From positions 1 through 27,578 of the forward strand of contig JBKHDI010000050.1 of assembly GCA_046541415.1 (NCBI GenBank): a stretch of 27,578 nt of DNA, written 5' to 3'. Position 1 is the first letter of the stretch. Each line of letters starts with the position of its first letter. Of the stretch, positions 8,485 through 15,845 are shown piece by piece. This DNA is from CAZOVB01 sp046541415. Its GTDB lineage: Bacteria; Planctomycetota; Phycisphaerae; SM23-33. The translations under genes were made by a program, and so were the position numbers. A model generated the notes under the pieces. It saw only the letters and a list, made by a program, of their open reading frames with translations. It did no database searches and was not told the DNA's origin.

Positions 8485-8903
8485 GGCTCCACCGCCTCTT
8501 GGGTCTCTGCCGGCGGGACCATCCACTGGACCAGCCGGAAGCTGTAGTCTTCGAAGTCGTTGTAGACGACGACCTCGACGCGGAGCATGTCCGGCTCGGT
8601 TTCGTCGCGGCCGGGCTGTTCGTCGACGATCGTCTGCCACGTCCAGTCCCAGTGCGGGCCGTCCGCCTCGACCGGCCCGTCGTTGATCAGCTCCAGCGTG
8701 CCCATCTGCAGCTCGGCCAGGACGCTGTTTGCCAGGTCGGCCGCCTGGGCCCCCAGGCGCAGCTGGCGGACCGACCGGGCCGAGAAACTCAGCGACGAGT
8801 AGACCACCGCCCCTGCCGCGGCCAGAAGGGTAATCGCGAAGATCACCTCCAGCAGGACGGCGCCGTCTCGGCCGGCAGCAGGTTGTCGGGCAGCGGGTCT
8901 CAT
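8481..8903 (-). CDS. gspI: Minor pseudopilin GspI
   Basis: This 140-residue pseudopilin has the leader MRPAARQPAAGRDG and a mature start AVLLEVIFAITLLAAAG. Glu+5 is present, but position +1 is Ala instead of the usual Phe or Met. The rest fits a short GspI: a hydrophobic helix followed by a small globular domain with LANSVLAELQMG, a motif typical of GspI, and a closing VQWMVPP. It should nucleate the tip complex with GspJ and GspK. The start overlaps the gspH stop (ATGA) and the stop overlaps the gspJ start, so the genes are probably translationally coupled. The short size and position between gspH and gspJ support the call. Confidence 0.85.
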   Translation of the reverse strand: MRPAARQPAAGRDGAVLLEVIFAITLLAAAGAVVYSSLSFSARSVRQLRLGAQAADLANSVLAELQMGTLELINDGPVEADGPHWDWTWQTIVDEQPGRDETEPDMLRVEVVVYNDFEDYSFRLVQWMVPPAETQEAVEP

Positions 8904-9673
8904 GGCAGGTCGATTTCCTCGGGCGGGTAGAGTTCGTCGTGCAGGGCCTGGACCGAATCGCCGGCCAGGGCTGCCTCGACGTATTGATCCGACTCGCCCT
9001 CGAACGTGTCGTATCGGGTAATCGTGTTGTTTCGCCCGTCCAGCAAGACGATGATCCGGACCGTCGTTTCCGGGTCCGGATCGGCCAGCTCGAACAGGGC
9101 TGAGTCGCTCGTGCCGTCCGGGTAGAACGTCACCGGCTCGAAGTCGGCCATTTCGGCCCCGGCCAGTTGCTCGCTCAGCAGCGTCCGGTAGGCGCTGTCG
9201 CCAGTCAGGCGGCTGCGGAGGATCAGCAGTTCCTCGCCGGGCACGACGTCGCTCCACCCGGTAGCGGTGTAGTCGGCGAAAACGCCCGGTTCGGCCAGGG
9301 GGTCCGGCTCCCACTGGATGCGCGGGGCGTAGGCCAACTGGTCGATATCGCCGATCGGCTCGAATACGATCCGCACGCGTCGGCCGGTGAAGGCGGCCTC
9401 GGCCCGGGTCAGGCGCAGCGTGTCCTCGAAGCGCCAGACGGCCTCGGTGAAGCTCTCGGACGACCGCCACTGCGAGAGGCCGAACATGGTCACAGCCGAC
9501 AGCGTGATCAGCAGCACCAGCGCCAAAGTCAGCTCGAGCAATGTAAAGGCTGAATCCCCGCGCGAAGCGACTCGCGTGGGGATCAGCCCGGATCGCGGAT
9601 TGTCATTTGGCCGTTGCGTGTTACTCTTCCTCGGGTCGTCCCATGACGATGTCGTCGTCTGTCCCTTCCACAC
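8900..9673 (-). CDS. gspH: Minor pseudopilin GspH, start codon uncertain
   Basis: The mature part begins FTLLELTLALVLLITLSAVTMFGLSQ, a clear prepilin helix with Phe+1 and Glu+5, followed by a GspH-like body that includes RLTRAEAAFTGRRVRIVFEP, close to the GspH/FimT consensus. The residue before the cleavage site is Ala (RGDSA then FTLLE), not Gly. The listed start is the GTG at 9673, which overlaps gspG by 53 nt and gives a 42-residue leader, longer than usual. No ATG, GTG or TTG lies in frame between that codon and the mature start. A CTG about 13 residues before the cleavage site is the only alternative giving a normal leader. A strong hairpin covers this leader region. The function is well supported; the 5' end is not. 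Confidence 0.82.
   Translation of the reverse strand: MWKGQTTTSSWDDPRKSNTQRPNDNPRSGLIPTRVASRGDSAFTLLELTLALVLLITLSAVTMFGLSQWRSSESFTEAVWRFEDTLRLTRAEAAFTGRRVRIVFEPIGDIDQLAYAPRIQWEPDPLAEPGVFADYTATGWSDVVPGEELLILRSRLTGDSAYRTLLSEQLAGAEMADFEPVTFYPDGTSDSALFELADPDPETTVRIIVLLDGRNNTITRYDTFEGESDQYVEAALAGDSVQALHDELYPPEEIDLP
9549..9587 (-). other. Long imperfect hairpin across the gspH leader-coding region
   Basis: The arms GCTGAATCCCCgCGCGA (9549-9565) and TCGCGtGGGGATCAGC (9572-9587) pair around a 6-nt loop, giving about 15 paired positions with one mismatch and one bulged base. The structure lies between the gspG stop and the first codon of mature GspH. It could be a repetitive-palindrome remnant or an mRNA structure that sets the GspG:GspH ratio. 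Neither can be tested from one copy. Confidence 0.6.
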
Positions 9674-10076
9674 CGTCGGGCCCGTAGCTGGTCAGCACGG
9701 GCACGGTCCGTTCCTTCCCGGAGGACGTATCGGTCTCGGTGCTATAGACGATTTCGTTGCCCCAGGCGTCGGTCAGGCGGTCGGCCTCGACATACGGGCC
9801 TTTCCACTTGGCCTGCTGGGTTTCGTCCTCGTCTTCCGGCAGGCGGACCAGCGGCTGGAGGTCGCCTTCTTCCGGCAGGGCGTTGAAGTCGTTGCGATAT
9901 TTTTCCAGTCCGCCCATGATCTGGGTCATCTTGGCGCGGGTCATGTCGATGTTGGCCCCTTCGCGGCTGCCGGTCAGGGCGACTACGGCGATCGCCCCGA
10001 TGCCCACCAGGATTACCAGCACGAGCAGAACTTCGATGAGGGTAAAGCCCCGGCGGATTGCGTTGCGGTTGTGCAT
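9621..10076 (-). CDS. gspG: Major pseudopilin GspG
   Basis: This 151-residue protein is the main subunit of the T2SS pseudopilus. The leader MHNRNAIRRG precedes FTLIEVLLVLVILVGIGAIA, with Gly-1, Phe+1 and Glu+5. The body has the GspG pattern of a long helix with AKMTQIMGGLEKYRNDF, then LPEEGDLQPL, WKGPYV and DAWGNEIVY. The C-terminal loop reads SYGPDGVEGTDDDI, which corresponds to the calcium-binding loop of GspG proteins. The ATG at 10076 has an AAAAGGAG ribosome site at good spacing, the best in the operon, which suits a highly expressed subunit. A 98-nt gap separates it from gspF. Confidence 0.95.
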   Translation of the reverse strand: MHNRNAIRRGFTLIEVLLVLVILVGIGAIAVVALTGSREGANIDMTRAKMTQIMGGLEKYRNDFNALPEEGDLQPLVRLPEDEDETQQAKWKGPYVEADRLTDAWGNEIVYSTETDTSSGKERTVPVLTSYGPDGVEGTDDDIVMGRPEEE

Positions 10077-10112
10077 GTCGGAAAACTCCTTTTCGTCTTG
10101 TTCACAAGGCAG

Positions 10113-10131
10113 GGGACGAACCTTCCGTCCC
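10113..10131 (-). other. Short hairpin in the gspF-gspG gap
   Basis: GGGACG and CGTCCC pair perfectly around a 7-nt loop. The hairpin lies about 37 nt upstream of gspG in the only sizeable gap among the first genes of the operon. It has no T-tract, so it is not a standard terminator. A processing or stabilising element that raises major pseudopilin mRNA is possible but speculative. Confidence 0.35.
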
Positions 10132-10174
10132 GGCTGCTGGATGGATCTGGATGTCTCTGCGTCCCGGCGGCAGA

Positions 10175-11371
10175 TCAGCGGATCGTCCGGGACATGGTGA
10201 AAATCGGGTACAACAGCCCCAGGGCCACGAAGCCCACCAGGGCTGCGATGACCACCAGGATCAACGGTTCGATCAGGCGGACGGCCTGGTCGACTTTCCG
10301 GTTCGTCCGTCGCTCGGTGGTCTCAGCCACCTGCAGCAGGACTTTCTCAAGCTGGTTGGATTCTTCGCCCACGGCGATCATTTCGACCACTTCGGTCGGG
10401 AAGATCCCGCTGGCGCCGAGCGGGTCGGCCAGGTCTTCGCCGGCCTCGACGGCCTCGGCGGCGCGGGCCACGGCGCGTTCGAGCAAGACGTTGCCCGCCG
10501 CGGCCTGGGAGATCTTCAGGGCCTTGAGGATCGGCACGCCGTTGACCAGCATGGTCCCGAAGATCCGGCAGAAGCGGCTGATGCAGATCGCCCGGATCGT
10601 CGAGCCCAGGATGGGCATGCGGACTTTGATCTGGTCCCAGACGGTCCGGCCCCGGTGGGAGCGGATAAACGCGACCAGCCCGCCGATCGAGCCGATCAGC
10701 AGCAGCAGGGCCAGCCACTGGTAGTTGATCAGGAAGCCGCTGAGGGCAAAGAGGATCCGCGTCGGCGCCGGCAGGGGCATGCCCTTGAAAGGCCCGCGGA
10801 ACTGCGGAACCAGGCCGATGAGTATGAACGCCAGAATGCCCGCACCCAGGACCACCAGCATGACCGGGTAAATCATCGCACCGCGGATCTTGCTGCGCAG
10901 TTCCTCCTGGCGTTCCAGGAAGTCCGAGAGGTTCGTGCAGACGTCTTCGAGAAATCCGGCCGTCTCCCCGGCCCGGACCATCGCCACCTGCAGCGGCGGA
11001 AACACGCCCGGATGCTCATCCATCGCGTCGGCGAGGGTCTGACCCTCGGCCACATCCTCGGCGACCTGGGCCAGGACGGTGTGCAGCACGCCGGGCTTGG
11101 TGGCCTTGAGGATCGTCTTCAGCGCCCGCAGGATCGGCACGCCGGCGTTGAGCAGGTCGGCCAATTGTCCGTAGAAAACCGACAGCTGCCCCAGCGATGC
11201 CTTATTCCCTCGCGCCTGGCGGACGGCCCCGGTGGGCTGTTCGACCACGCGGATCGGGTAGAGGCTCTGCTCGTCCAGGCTGCGGACGGCAGCGGTTTCG
11301 CTGTCGGCCTGGATCGTGCCGTTGACCTGCTGCCCGGTCTGGCTTCTCGCAATGTACTGGTAAACCGCCAT
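10175..11371 (-). CDS. gspF: Inner-membrane platform protein GspF
   Basis: This 398-residue polytopic protein belongs to the GspF/PilC family and forms the inner-membrane platform on which GspE drives pseudopilus growth. It opens MAVYQYIARSQTGQQVNGTI, the typical family start. Two homologous GspF domains are visible, one containing QLADLLNAGVPILRALK and the second with FGTMLVNGVPILKALK. Membrane segments lie near residues 170-190, 220-245 and at the C terminus (VVIAALVGFVALGLLYPIF). The ATG at 11371 was chosen over upstream in-frame codons because it matches the family N terminus and has an AAGGAA site upstream. A 59-nt gap separates it from gspE. Confidence 0.95.
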   Translation of the reverse strand: MAVYQYIARSQTGQQVNGTIQADSETAAVRSLDEQSLYPIRVVEQPTGAVRQARGNKASLGQLSVFYGQLADLLNAGVPILRALKTILKATKPGVLHTVLAQVAEDVAEGQTLADAMDEHPGVFPPLQVAMVRAGETAGFLEDVCTNLSDFLERQEELRSKIRGAMIYPVMLVVLGAGILAFILIGLVPQFRGPFKGMPLPAPTRILFALSGFLINYQWLALLLLIGSIGGLVAFIRSHRGRTVWDQIKVRMPILGSTIRAICISRFCRIFGTMLVNGVPILKALKISQAAAGNVLLERAVARAAEAVEAGEDLADPLGASGIFPTEVVEMIAVGEESNQLEKVLLQVAETTERRTNRKVDQAVRLIEPLILVVIAALVGFVALGLLYPIFTMSRTIR

Positions 11372-11430
11372 GAATTTCGCTGGACGTTCCTTCGTCTGGC
11401 CGGGTTGAAATGCGTTGCGCCGCCGAAGAC

Positions 11431-13104
11431 TCAGATCTTCGTGCTCCGGACGACCTCGTCGGGCGTCGTCAAGCCCTGTTTGACCTTCAGCCACCCGTCT
11501 TCCCGCAGCAGCCGCAGCCCGTGCTTCCGTGCGACGTGGCCGATGTCGCTGGCCGAGGCCCGCTGCATGATCCGATCGCGAATCTCGTCGTTCATCCCCA
11601 TCAGTTCATACAGGCCGGTCCGGCCTCGGTAGCCGGTATTGCGACACTTGCGGCAGCCCGTGCCCCGCCAGAGCGTCTGGCCGGGCTCGAGGTGCAGATC
11701 CGCCGGCAGCGAGCCGGCCTCGGGTTCGTATTCTTCCCTGCAGTCCGGGCAGATCGTCCGAACCAGTCTCTGGGCCATCGCCGCCTCGACCGTACTGGTC
11801 ACCAGGAACGGCTCGATACCCATATCCAGCAGACGCGTCGCGGCCGAGCAGGCATCGTTGGTGTGCAGCGTCGAGAAAACAAGGTGGCCGGTCAGCGAGG
11901 CCTGGATGGCCGCCTCGGCCGTCTCGGTGTCGCGGATCTCGCCGATCATCACCACATCCGGGTCGTGTCGCAGGATCGCCCGCAGGCCCCGCGCGAAGGT
12001 AAAGCCGATCTTCGGCTGAACCTGAATCTGGTTGACCCCGTCGAGATGGTACTCGACCGGGTCCTCGACGGTCAGGACCTTGATCTCGCCGGAGACAATC
12101 TCCTGCAGGGCAGCATAGAGCGTGGTGGTCTTGCCGCTGCCGGTCGGGCCGGTAACCAGCAGAATGCCGTGCGGGCGGGTAATCACTTCCTCGAACATGC
12201 CGTAGGTGTCATCGGCCATGCCCAACTGCTGGAGGGTGAACAGCACGTTGGATTTGTCCAGCACACGCATGACCACGCCCTCGCCGAAGAGCATGGGGAT
12301 GACGCTGACGCGGATGTCGATCTGCTTGCCCCCCACCTGGACCTTGATCCGCCCGTCCTGGGGCAGGCGTTTCTCGGCGATGTTGAGGTTGGCCATGATC
12401 TTGATGCGGCTGATGATGGCCGACTGGAACCGGCGGATCTGCGGAGGCACGGCCGCCTCCTGCAGCACGCCGTCGATGCGGTACCGGATCGCCAGGTCGT
12501 TCTCGTAAGGTTCGATATGGATGTCGCTGGCGCGTTCCTTGATCGCTTCCAGGAAGATCTCGTTGACCAGCTTGATGATGCTGGCCTCCTGGGCCATCTC
12601 CAGCAGGTCGTCCCCGCCGGCGGAGTCATCGACGACTTCCAGGTCGTCGGTGGACATCATCATCTCGTCGACCGTGTCGCCGCCCAGGCCGTAATAGGTC
12701 TTGATGACCTTGTCGATGTCGTCTTCGGGCGCCAGGGCAGGCTCGATGTCCAGGCCCGTCAACAGGCGGACCTCGTCGAAGGCGTAGAGATCGAAGGGGT
12801 CGGAGGTGACCACCGTCAGCGTACCGTTGGTCCGCTCGAGGGGGACCATGTGTTTCTTGTAGACCAGCTTGGCCGGCAGGGAGCGGAAGGTCTCGACGTC
12901 GATAGAACGGCTGGGCAGGTCGGAAATCAGCGGGATCGACAACTGCTCGCTGATCTCGGCCAGGAGCTTCTCTTCCGGGACGAAACCCAGACGGACCAAC
13001 GATTTGTCCAGGCGCAGGTTTTCCTTCTGGCGCAGCTGCATCGCCTCGGACAGCTGTTCCGGGGTCACCAGACCTTTTTCCAGTAATGTCTCTACAAAGC
13101 TCAT
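11431..13104 (-). CDS. gspE: Secretion/assembly ATPase GspE
   Basis: This 557-residue cytoplasmic ATPase powers pseudopilus assembly. The N-terminal N1E/MshEN-like domain (about residues 1-140) has KGLVTPEQLSEAM and a DKSLVRLGFVPE pattern. The catalytic part shows Walker A GPTGSGKTTT (about 319-328), an Asp box at TVEDPVEY, Walker B VMIGEIRD (about 385-392) and a His box around LTGHLVFSTLHTNDA. Four zinc-ligand cysteines (C452, C455, C484, C487) form the CPDC and CRKC pairs seen in GspE/PilB. It is the first gene of the operon, and its 5' region is shared with the divergent EF-hand gene. GspE and PilB are hard to tell apart by sequence alone; the gspG-K neighbours favour GspE. Confidence 0.95.
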   Translation of the reverse strand: MSFVETLLEKGLVTPEQLSEAMQLRQKENLRLDKSLVRLGFVPEEKLLAEISEQLSIPLISDLPSRSIDVETFRSLPAKLVYKKHMVPLERTNGTLTVVTSDPFDLYAFDEVRLLTGLDIEPALAPEDDIDKVIKTYYGLGGDTVDEMMMSTDDLEVVDDSAGGDDLLEMAQEASIIKLVNEIFLEAIKERASDIHIEPYENDLAIRYRIDGVLQEAAVPPQIRRFQSAIISRIKIMANLNIAEKRLPQDGRIKVQVGGKQIDIRVSVIPMLFGEGVVMRVLDKSNVLFTLQQLGMADDTYGMFEEVITRPHGILLVTGPTGSGKTTTLYAALQEIVSGEIKVLTVEDPVEYHLDGVNQIQVQPKIGFTFARGLRAILRHDPDVVMIGEIRDTETAEAAIQASLTGHLVFSTLHTNDACSAATRLLDMGIEPFLVTSTVEAAMAQRLVRTICPDCREEYEPEAGSLPADLHLEPGQTLWRGTGCRKCRNTGYRGRTGLYELMGMNDEIRDRIMQRASASDIGHVARKHGLRLLREDGWLKVKQGLTTPDEVVRSTKI

Positions 13105-13363
13105 GGCCCTGCTTGGCTTTGCCCTCTGGCCCCTGCGCGTCAGCGCGCAAGATCTCTGTTCCGTATGCGGTATTAAACGCGGTAAACCGCGAGTTGTTTC
13201 AGGAAATTCGGAAGTTCTTTTCCCCGCTTGCCCGGGGCTATTTCACCCACGGAGGAAAAATCTTCCAATTCCCTGCAACATCGCCCCGCGACCCGACGTC
13301 TACTGCCTATATCGGCAGAAGCTCGCTTGGGGGGTTAAGCGCTTTGCCCCGAAAGGAGACACC
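13105..13363. promoter_or_regulatory. Divergent intergenic region between gspE and the first EF-hand gene
   Basis: This 259-nt region must carry the start signals for the secretion operon (minus) and probably for the EF-hand gene (plus). It contains a perfect 6-bp hairpin in the gspE leader (13134-13149, arms TGCGCG/CGCGCA, loop TCAG). It also holds a GCGGTAAACCGC inverted repeat (13179-13190) next to a related copy GCGGTATTAAAC, and a near-perfect 16-bp palindrome at 13303-13318. No convincing sigma70 -35/-10 pair was found on either strand. GAAAGGAG lies just before the plus-strand ATG. Confidence 0.5.
13303..13318. promoter_or_regulatory. Palindrome CTGCCTATATCGGCAG, candidate operator
   Basis: The arms CTGCC and GGCAG are perfect, and the central ATAT continues the symmetry apart from one mismatched pair. 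It lies 46 nt upstream of the EF-hand gene start, where an operator overlapping a promoter would be expected. The TATATC in the centre could itself serve as a weak -10. No regulator can be assigned. Confidence 0.35.
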
Positions 13364-14500
13364 ATGAAATACACGTCCATCGCAGCGGCGGTCCTGCTGG
13401 CTGTCGCCGCCGTCGTATCGGCCCGGCAGGTTGCCGAAGACCCAGAAGTCTGGCCCTACGACCAGGCGGGCGAAAAAAACCGGTTCCTCGACGCCGCGGG
13501 AGTCGACAACGAGGTCTCAGCCGAGGAATTTGCCGCCTCAGCCAAGACAGGAGGAGGCTTTGCCCGCAGCTACGACAGGTGGGACACCCTGAAACGATTC
13601 GACCGGAACGGCAACGGGCAGATCAGCTGGCTGGAGGCCGACGCCTACCGCCAGAAGCTCTCGGAACAGGCCGTCAAGACCTTCGACGCCGACGGGGACA
13701 ACAAGCTCTCCGAGGCTGAACAGGCCAAACTCAAGGCCCTGCTGGCTGCAGGCCGGCTGCCCGGCGAGCTGGGGGCCTCTGCCGACAGGCGCCCGGGCCG
13801 GGGCCGACGAGGCCGACAAGTCGACCCCGAGACGCTCAAGAAGTACGACACCGACGGTGACGGACAACTTTCGCGCGAGGAGCGTCGCAAGGCCTGGCAA
13901 GACCGCCGGGCCGAGATGCAGAAGCAACGTCTCGAACAGTGGGATACCGACAAGGACGGCCAACTCAGCGAGCAAGAGCAGGCCGCCGAACGCGATGCCC
14001 GTCGCAAGGCCTGGCAGGAGCGGATTGACCAGGCCCTCGTCCGCCGCTTCGACAAGGACGGCGATGGTCAACTGAACCAGGAAGAGCAGGCCGCCAGGGA
14101 CCAGGCCGTCAAAGAGTTCCAGGAGCGTCGCGAACAGTGGCGCCAGCGCGCCGAACAGCGCCGCCAGGAAATGATCAAGAAGTACGACGCCGACGGCGAT
14201 GGCGAACTGTCCGAGACCGAACGCAACAAGATCCGCGAGGACTTCCGCCAGCGTGCCCGGGCCATCCGCGAGCAGTACGAAAAGCAGGCAGATACCGACG
14301 GCGACGGCCAGGTCAGCCGCGAGGAACGCCGCGCCTGGTTCCGCAAGCAGACCGAAAAGTACGACACCAACGGCGACGGACGCCTGGACCGCGAAGAGAT
14401 GCGGAAGATGATGCAATCGGCCACCGACGGCCAGAGTCGCCGACCCGTCCGGGTCATCCAGACCGACGAGAACTCCGCCACGGTGATCGTCGCACCCTGA
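13364..14500 (+). CDS. Exported multi-EF-hand protein A (eight loops)
   Basis: This 378-residue protein starts at the ATG at 13364 (GAAAGGAG site 7 nt upstream) with a signal peptide MKYTSIAAAVLLAVAAVVSA. The mature protein carries eight EF-hand calcium loops starting at about residues 80, 108, 162, 194, 230, 275, 310 and 334. Most read DxDGDGxLSxxE, and those from 162 onward are joined by highly charged Arg/Gln/Glu helices. A basic RRPGRGRRGRQ patch separates the first pair from the rest. It should bind calcium in the periplasm or outside the cell; its biological role is not known. It is paralogous to the next gene: both share PYD-x-x-x-E, FL-x-A-x-G-x-DN and EFAA near the N terminus. The divergent position next to gspE makes it a candidate partner or cargo of the secretion system, by inference only. 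Confidence 0.88.
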   Translation: MKYTSIAAAVLLAVAAVVSARQVAEDPEVWPYDQAGEKNRFLDAAGVDNEVSAEEFAASAKTGGGFARSYDRWDTLKRFDRNGNGQISWLEADAYRQKLSEQAVKTFDADGDNKLSEAEQAKLKALLAAGRLPGELGASADRRPGRGRRGRQVDPETLKKYDTDGDGQLSREERRKAWQDRRAEMQKQRLEQWDTDKDGQLSEQEQAAERDARRKAWQERIDQALVRRFDKDGDGQLNQEEQAARDQAVKEFQERREQWRQRAEQRRQEMIKKYDADGDGELSETERNKIREDFRQRARAIREQYEKQADTDGDGQVSREERRAWFRKQTEKYDTNGDGRLDREEMRKMMQSATDGQSRRPVRVIQTDENSATVIVAP

Positions 14501-14517
14501 ACATCCCGATAAATCGA

Positions 14518-14548
14518 TTCGACCCGGGGCCACCCGATCCGTTAGAAT
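14518..14548 (+). promoter_or_regulatory. Possible promoter for the second EF-hand gene, overlapping the terminator
   Basis: TTCGAC (14518-14523) and TAGAAT (14543-14548) are separated by 19 nt, slightly long. The TAGAAT lies in the loop of the terminator hairpin, about 50 nt before the next ATG. If real, this small gap ends one transcript and begins the next. The evidence is weak. Confidence 0.3.
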
Positions 14549-14571
14549 GTTTCGGATCGGGTGTCCTTTTT
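14531..14571 (+). terminator. Rho-independent terminator after EF-hand gene A
   Basis: A perfect 11-bp stem (CACCCGATCCG, 14531-14541; CGGATCGGGTG, 14553-14563) with an 11-nt loop is followed by TCCTTTTT. It begins 30 nt after the stop codon and ends 30 nt before the next start, so the two EF-hand genes are probably separate or only partly co-transcribed. Confidence 0.85.
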
Positions 14572-14600
14572 CCCGGCCAGACAGCCGGAGGGGCAAGACC

Positions 14601-15845
14601 ATGTACCATTCTCGAAATGTCCGGACTCTGGCGGCAATCCTCGTCGCCGCTGCAGCGCTGACCGGAGCGGCCCGGGCCGACGATGCCCTGACCGGCGCGA
14701 TCGACCCCTACGACGCCGTGGCCGAACGCCAGAAGTTCCTCACCGCCTCGGGGATCGACAACCAGTTGTCCCAGCAGGAATTTGCCGCCGCCTCCCAGGG
14801 CCAGGACCCGCTGGCCCGGCCCTTTGAAAGCTGGGAGAAACTGGCCGGCTTCGACGCCGACGCCAACGGCCTGATCGGCTGGCTGGAACTGGAAGCCGCC
14901 CGGATGGACCTGCGCAAGAAGCTCCTGGCCGACTACGACGCCGACGGCAACGGCAAGCTCACCGGCACCGAGCGCGACAAGGCCCTTGCGTCGCTGAACG
15001 TAAAGCCCGCCTCTGCCGCCGCCGGCCAGGCCGAAAAACCGGACAAAACCGGCCTCAACAGCGGCGACTGGATCAAGCCTTACGACACCGATGGCGATGG
15101 CATACTCAGCCAGGCCGAGGCCAACGCAGCCGCAGCCAGGCTCCGCCGGCAGTGGCAGGCCCAAAGCCTCCAGCAGTTCGACACCGACGGCGACGGGCAG
15201 CTCTCGGAAGAAGAACGCAGCGCCCGCCGGAAGTACTGGCGCAGCCGCCAGCGGGCCCAGCAGCGCGAATGGATGCTCCGCTACTTCGACGATGACGGCG
15301 ACGGCGAGATCTCCCAGGCCGAACGCAAGAACCTCCGCCAGATGGACGAGCCCTGGAAGAAGTTCGGCAAGGAACTCGAACAACTGGTCCTGGACACCAA
15401 CGGCGACGGCGAGATCACCGGCCTGGAAAAGGCAGCCGTCGGGGCCGCCTGGATGGGCGCCGGGACCAAGTTCATGCTCAAGGCCCACCACTGGTCCGAC
15501 GCCGATGGCGACGGCGTGGTCAGCTTCGCCGAACGCGAGCAGTTCGAGACCCGCACGCGGGAAGCCCTGCTGGGCTGGTTCGACAAGTTCGCAGCCGGCT
15601 ACGACGCCGACGCAAGCGGCAACTACAGCCAGGCCGAACGCATCGCCGCCATGGAAGGTCTGCAGACCGAAATCCGCAATCGCCTGGCCCGGGCCGATGT
15701 CGACCAGGATGGAAACATCAGCCCCGACGAGGGGTTTGCATGGCTGGAATCGTTCGGGCGGGAGATCAAGGCAATCCCGGACCGCAAGGCCGACCGAACG
15801 CAGGCAGAGACCGAGAACCCGGACCAGGACGGTCAGATCGAGTAG
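14601..15845 (+). CDS. Exported multi-EF-hand protein B (nine loops plus a partial C-terminal loop)
   Basis: This 414-residue paralogue of the preceding gene starts at the ATG at 14601, preceded by GGAGGGGC, and opens with a signal peptide ending near TGAARA. EF-hand loops begin at about residues 85, 113, 162, 194, 230, 265, 300, 335 and 367. Several have the full DTDGDGxLSxxE or DDDGDGEISQAE pattern; the loop at 335 (DADASGNYSQAE) is degenerate. The protein stops exactly at the end of a further loop-like DQDGQIE, so the last motif lacks its exiting helix. Compared with protein A it has a Trp-rich, less basic middle region. It is predicted to bind calcium outside the cytoplasm; no enzymatic domain is visible. 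Its last 13 nt overlap the convergent rrf2 gene. Confidence 0.87.
   Translation: MYHSRNVRTLAAILVAAAALTGAARADDALTGAIDPYDAVAERQKFLTASGIDNQLSQQEFAAASQGQDPLARPFESWEKLAGFDADANGLIGWLELEAARMDLRKKLLADYDADGNGKLTGTERDKALASLNVKPASAAAGQAEKPDKTGLNSGDWIKPYDTDGDGILSQAEANAAAARLRRQWQAQSLQQFDTDGDGQLSEEERSARRKYWRSRQRAQQREWMLRYFDDDGDGEISQAERKNLRQMDEPWKKFGKELEQLVLDTNGDGEITGLEKAAVGAAWMGAGTKFMLKAHHWSDADGDGVVSFAEREQFETRTREALLGWFDKFAAGYDADASGNYSQAERIAAMEGLQTEIRNRLARADVDQDGNISPDEGFAWLESFGREIKAIPDRKADRTQAETENPDQDGQIE

Noticed and set aside
11410..13086. 558-residue plus-strand open frame opposite gspE
   Set aside because: It is a mirror frame of a gene with intact Walker motifs; its Asp/Gln/Val-rich composition shows no recognisable motif.
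12869..13363. N-terminal extension of EF-hand protein A back into gspE
   Set aside because: The open frame continues upstream by chance. The signal peptide and the GAAAGGAG site fix the start at 13364.
13538..14602. Minus-strand frames opposite the EF-hand genes rich in LAVAVGV-like repeats
   Set aside because: The repeats are the reverse complement of DGDG calcium loops. They look membrane-like but are an artefact of the sense-strand repeats.
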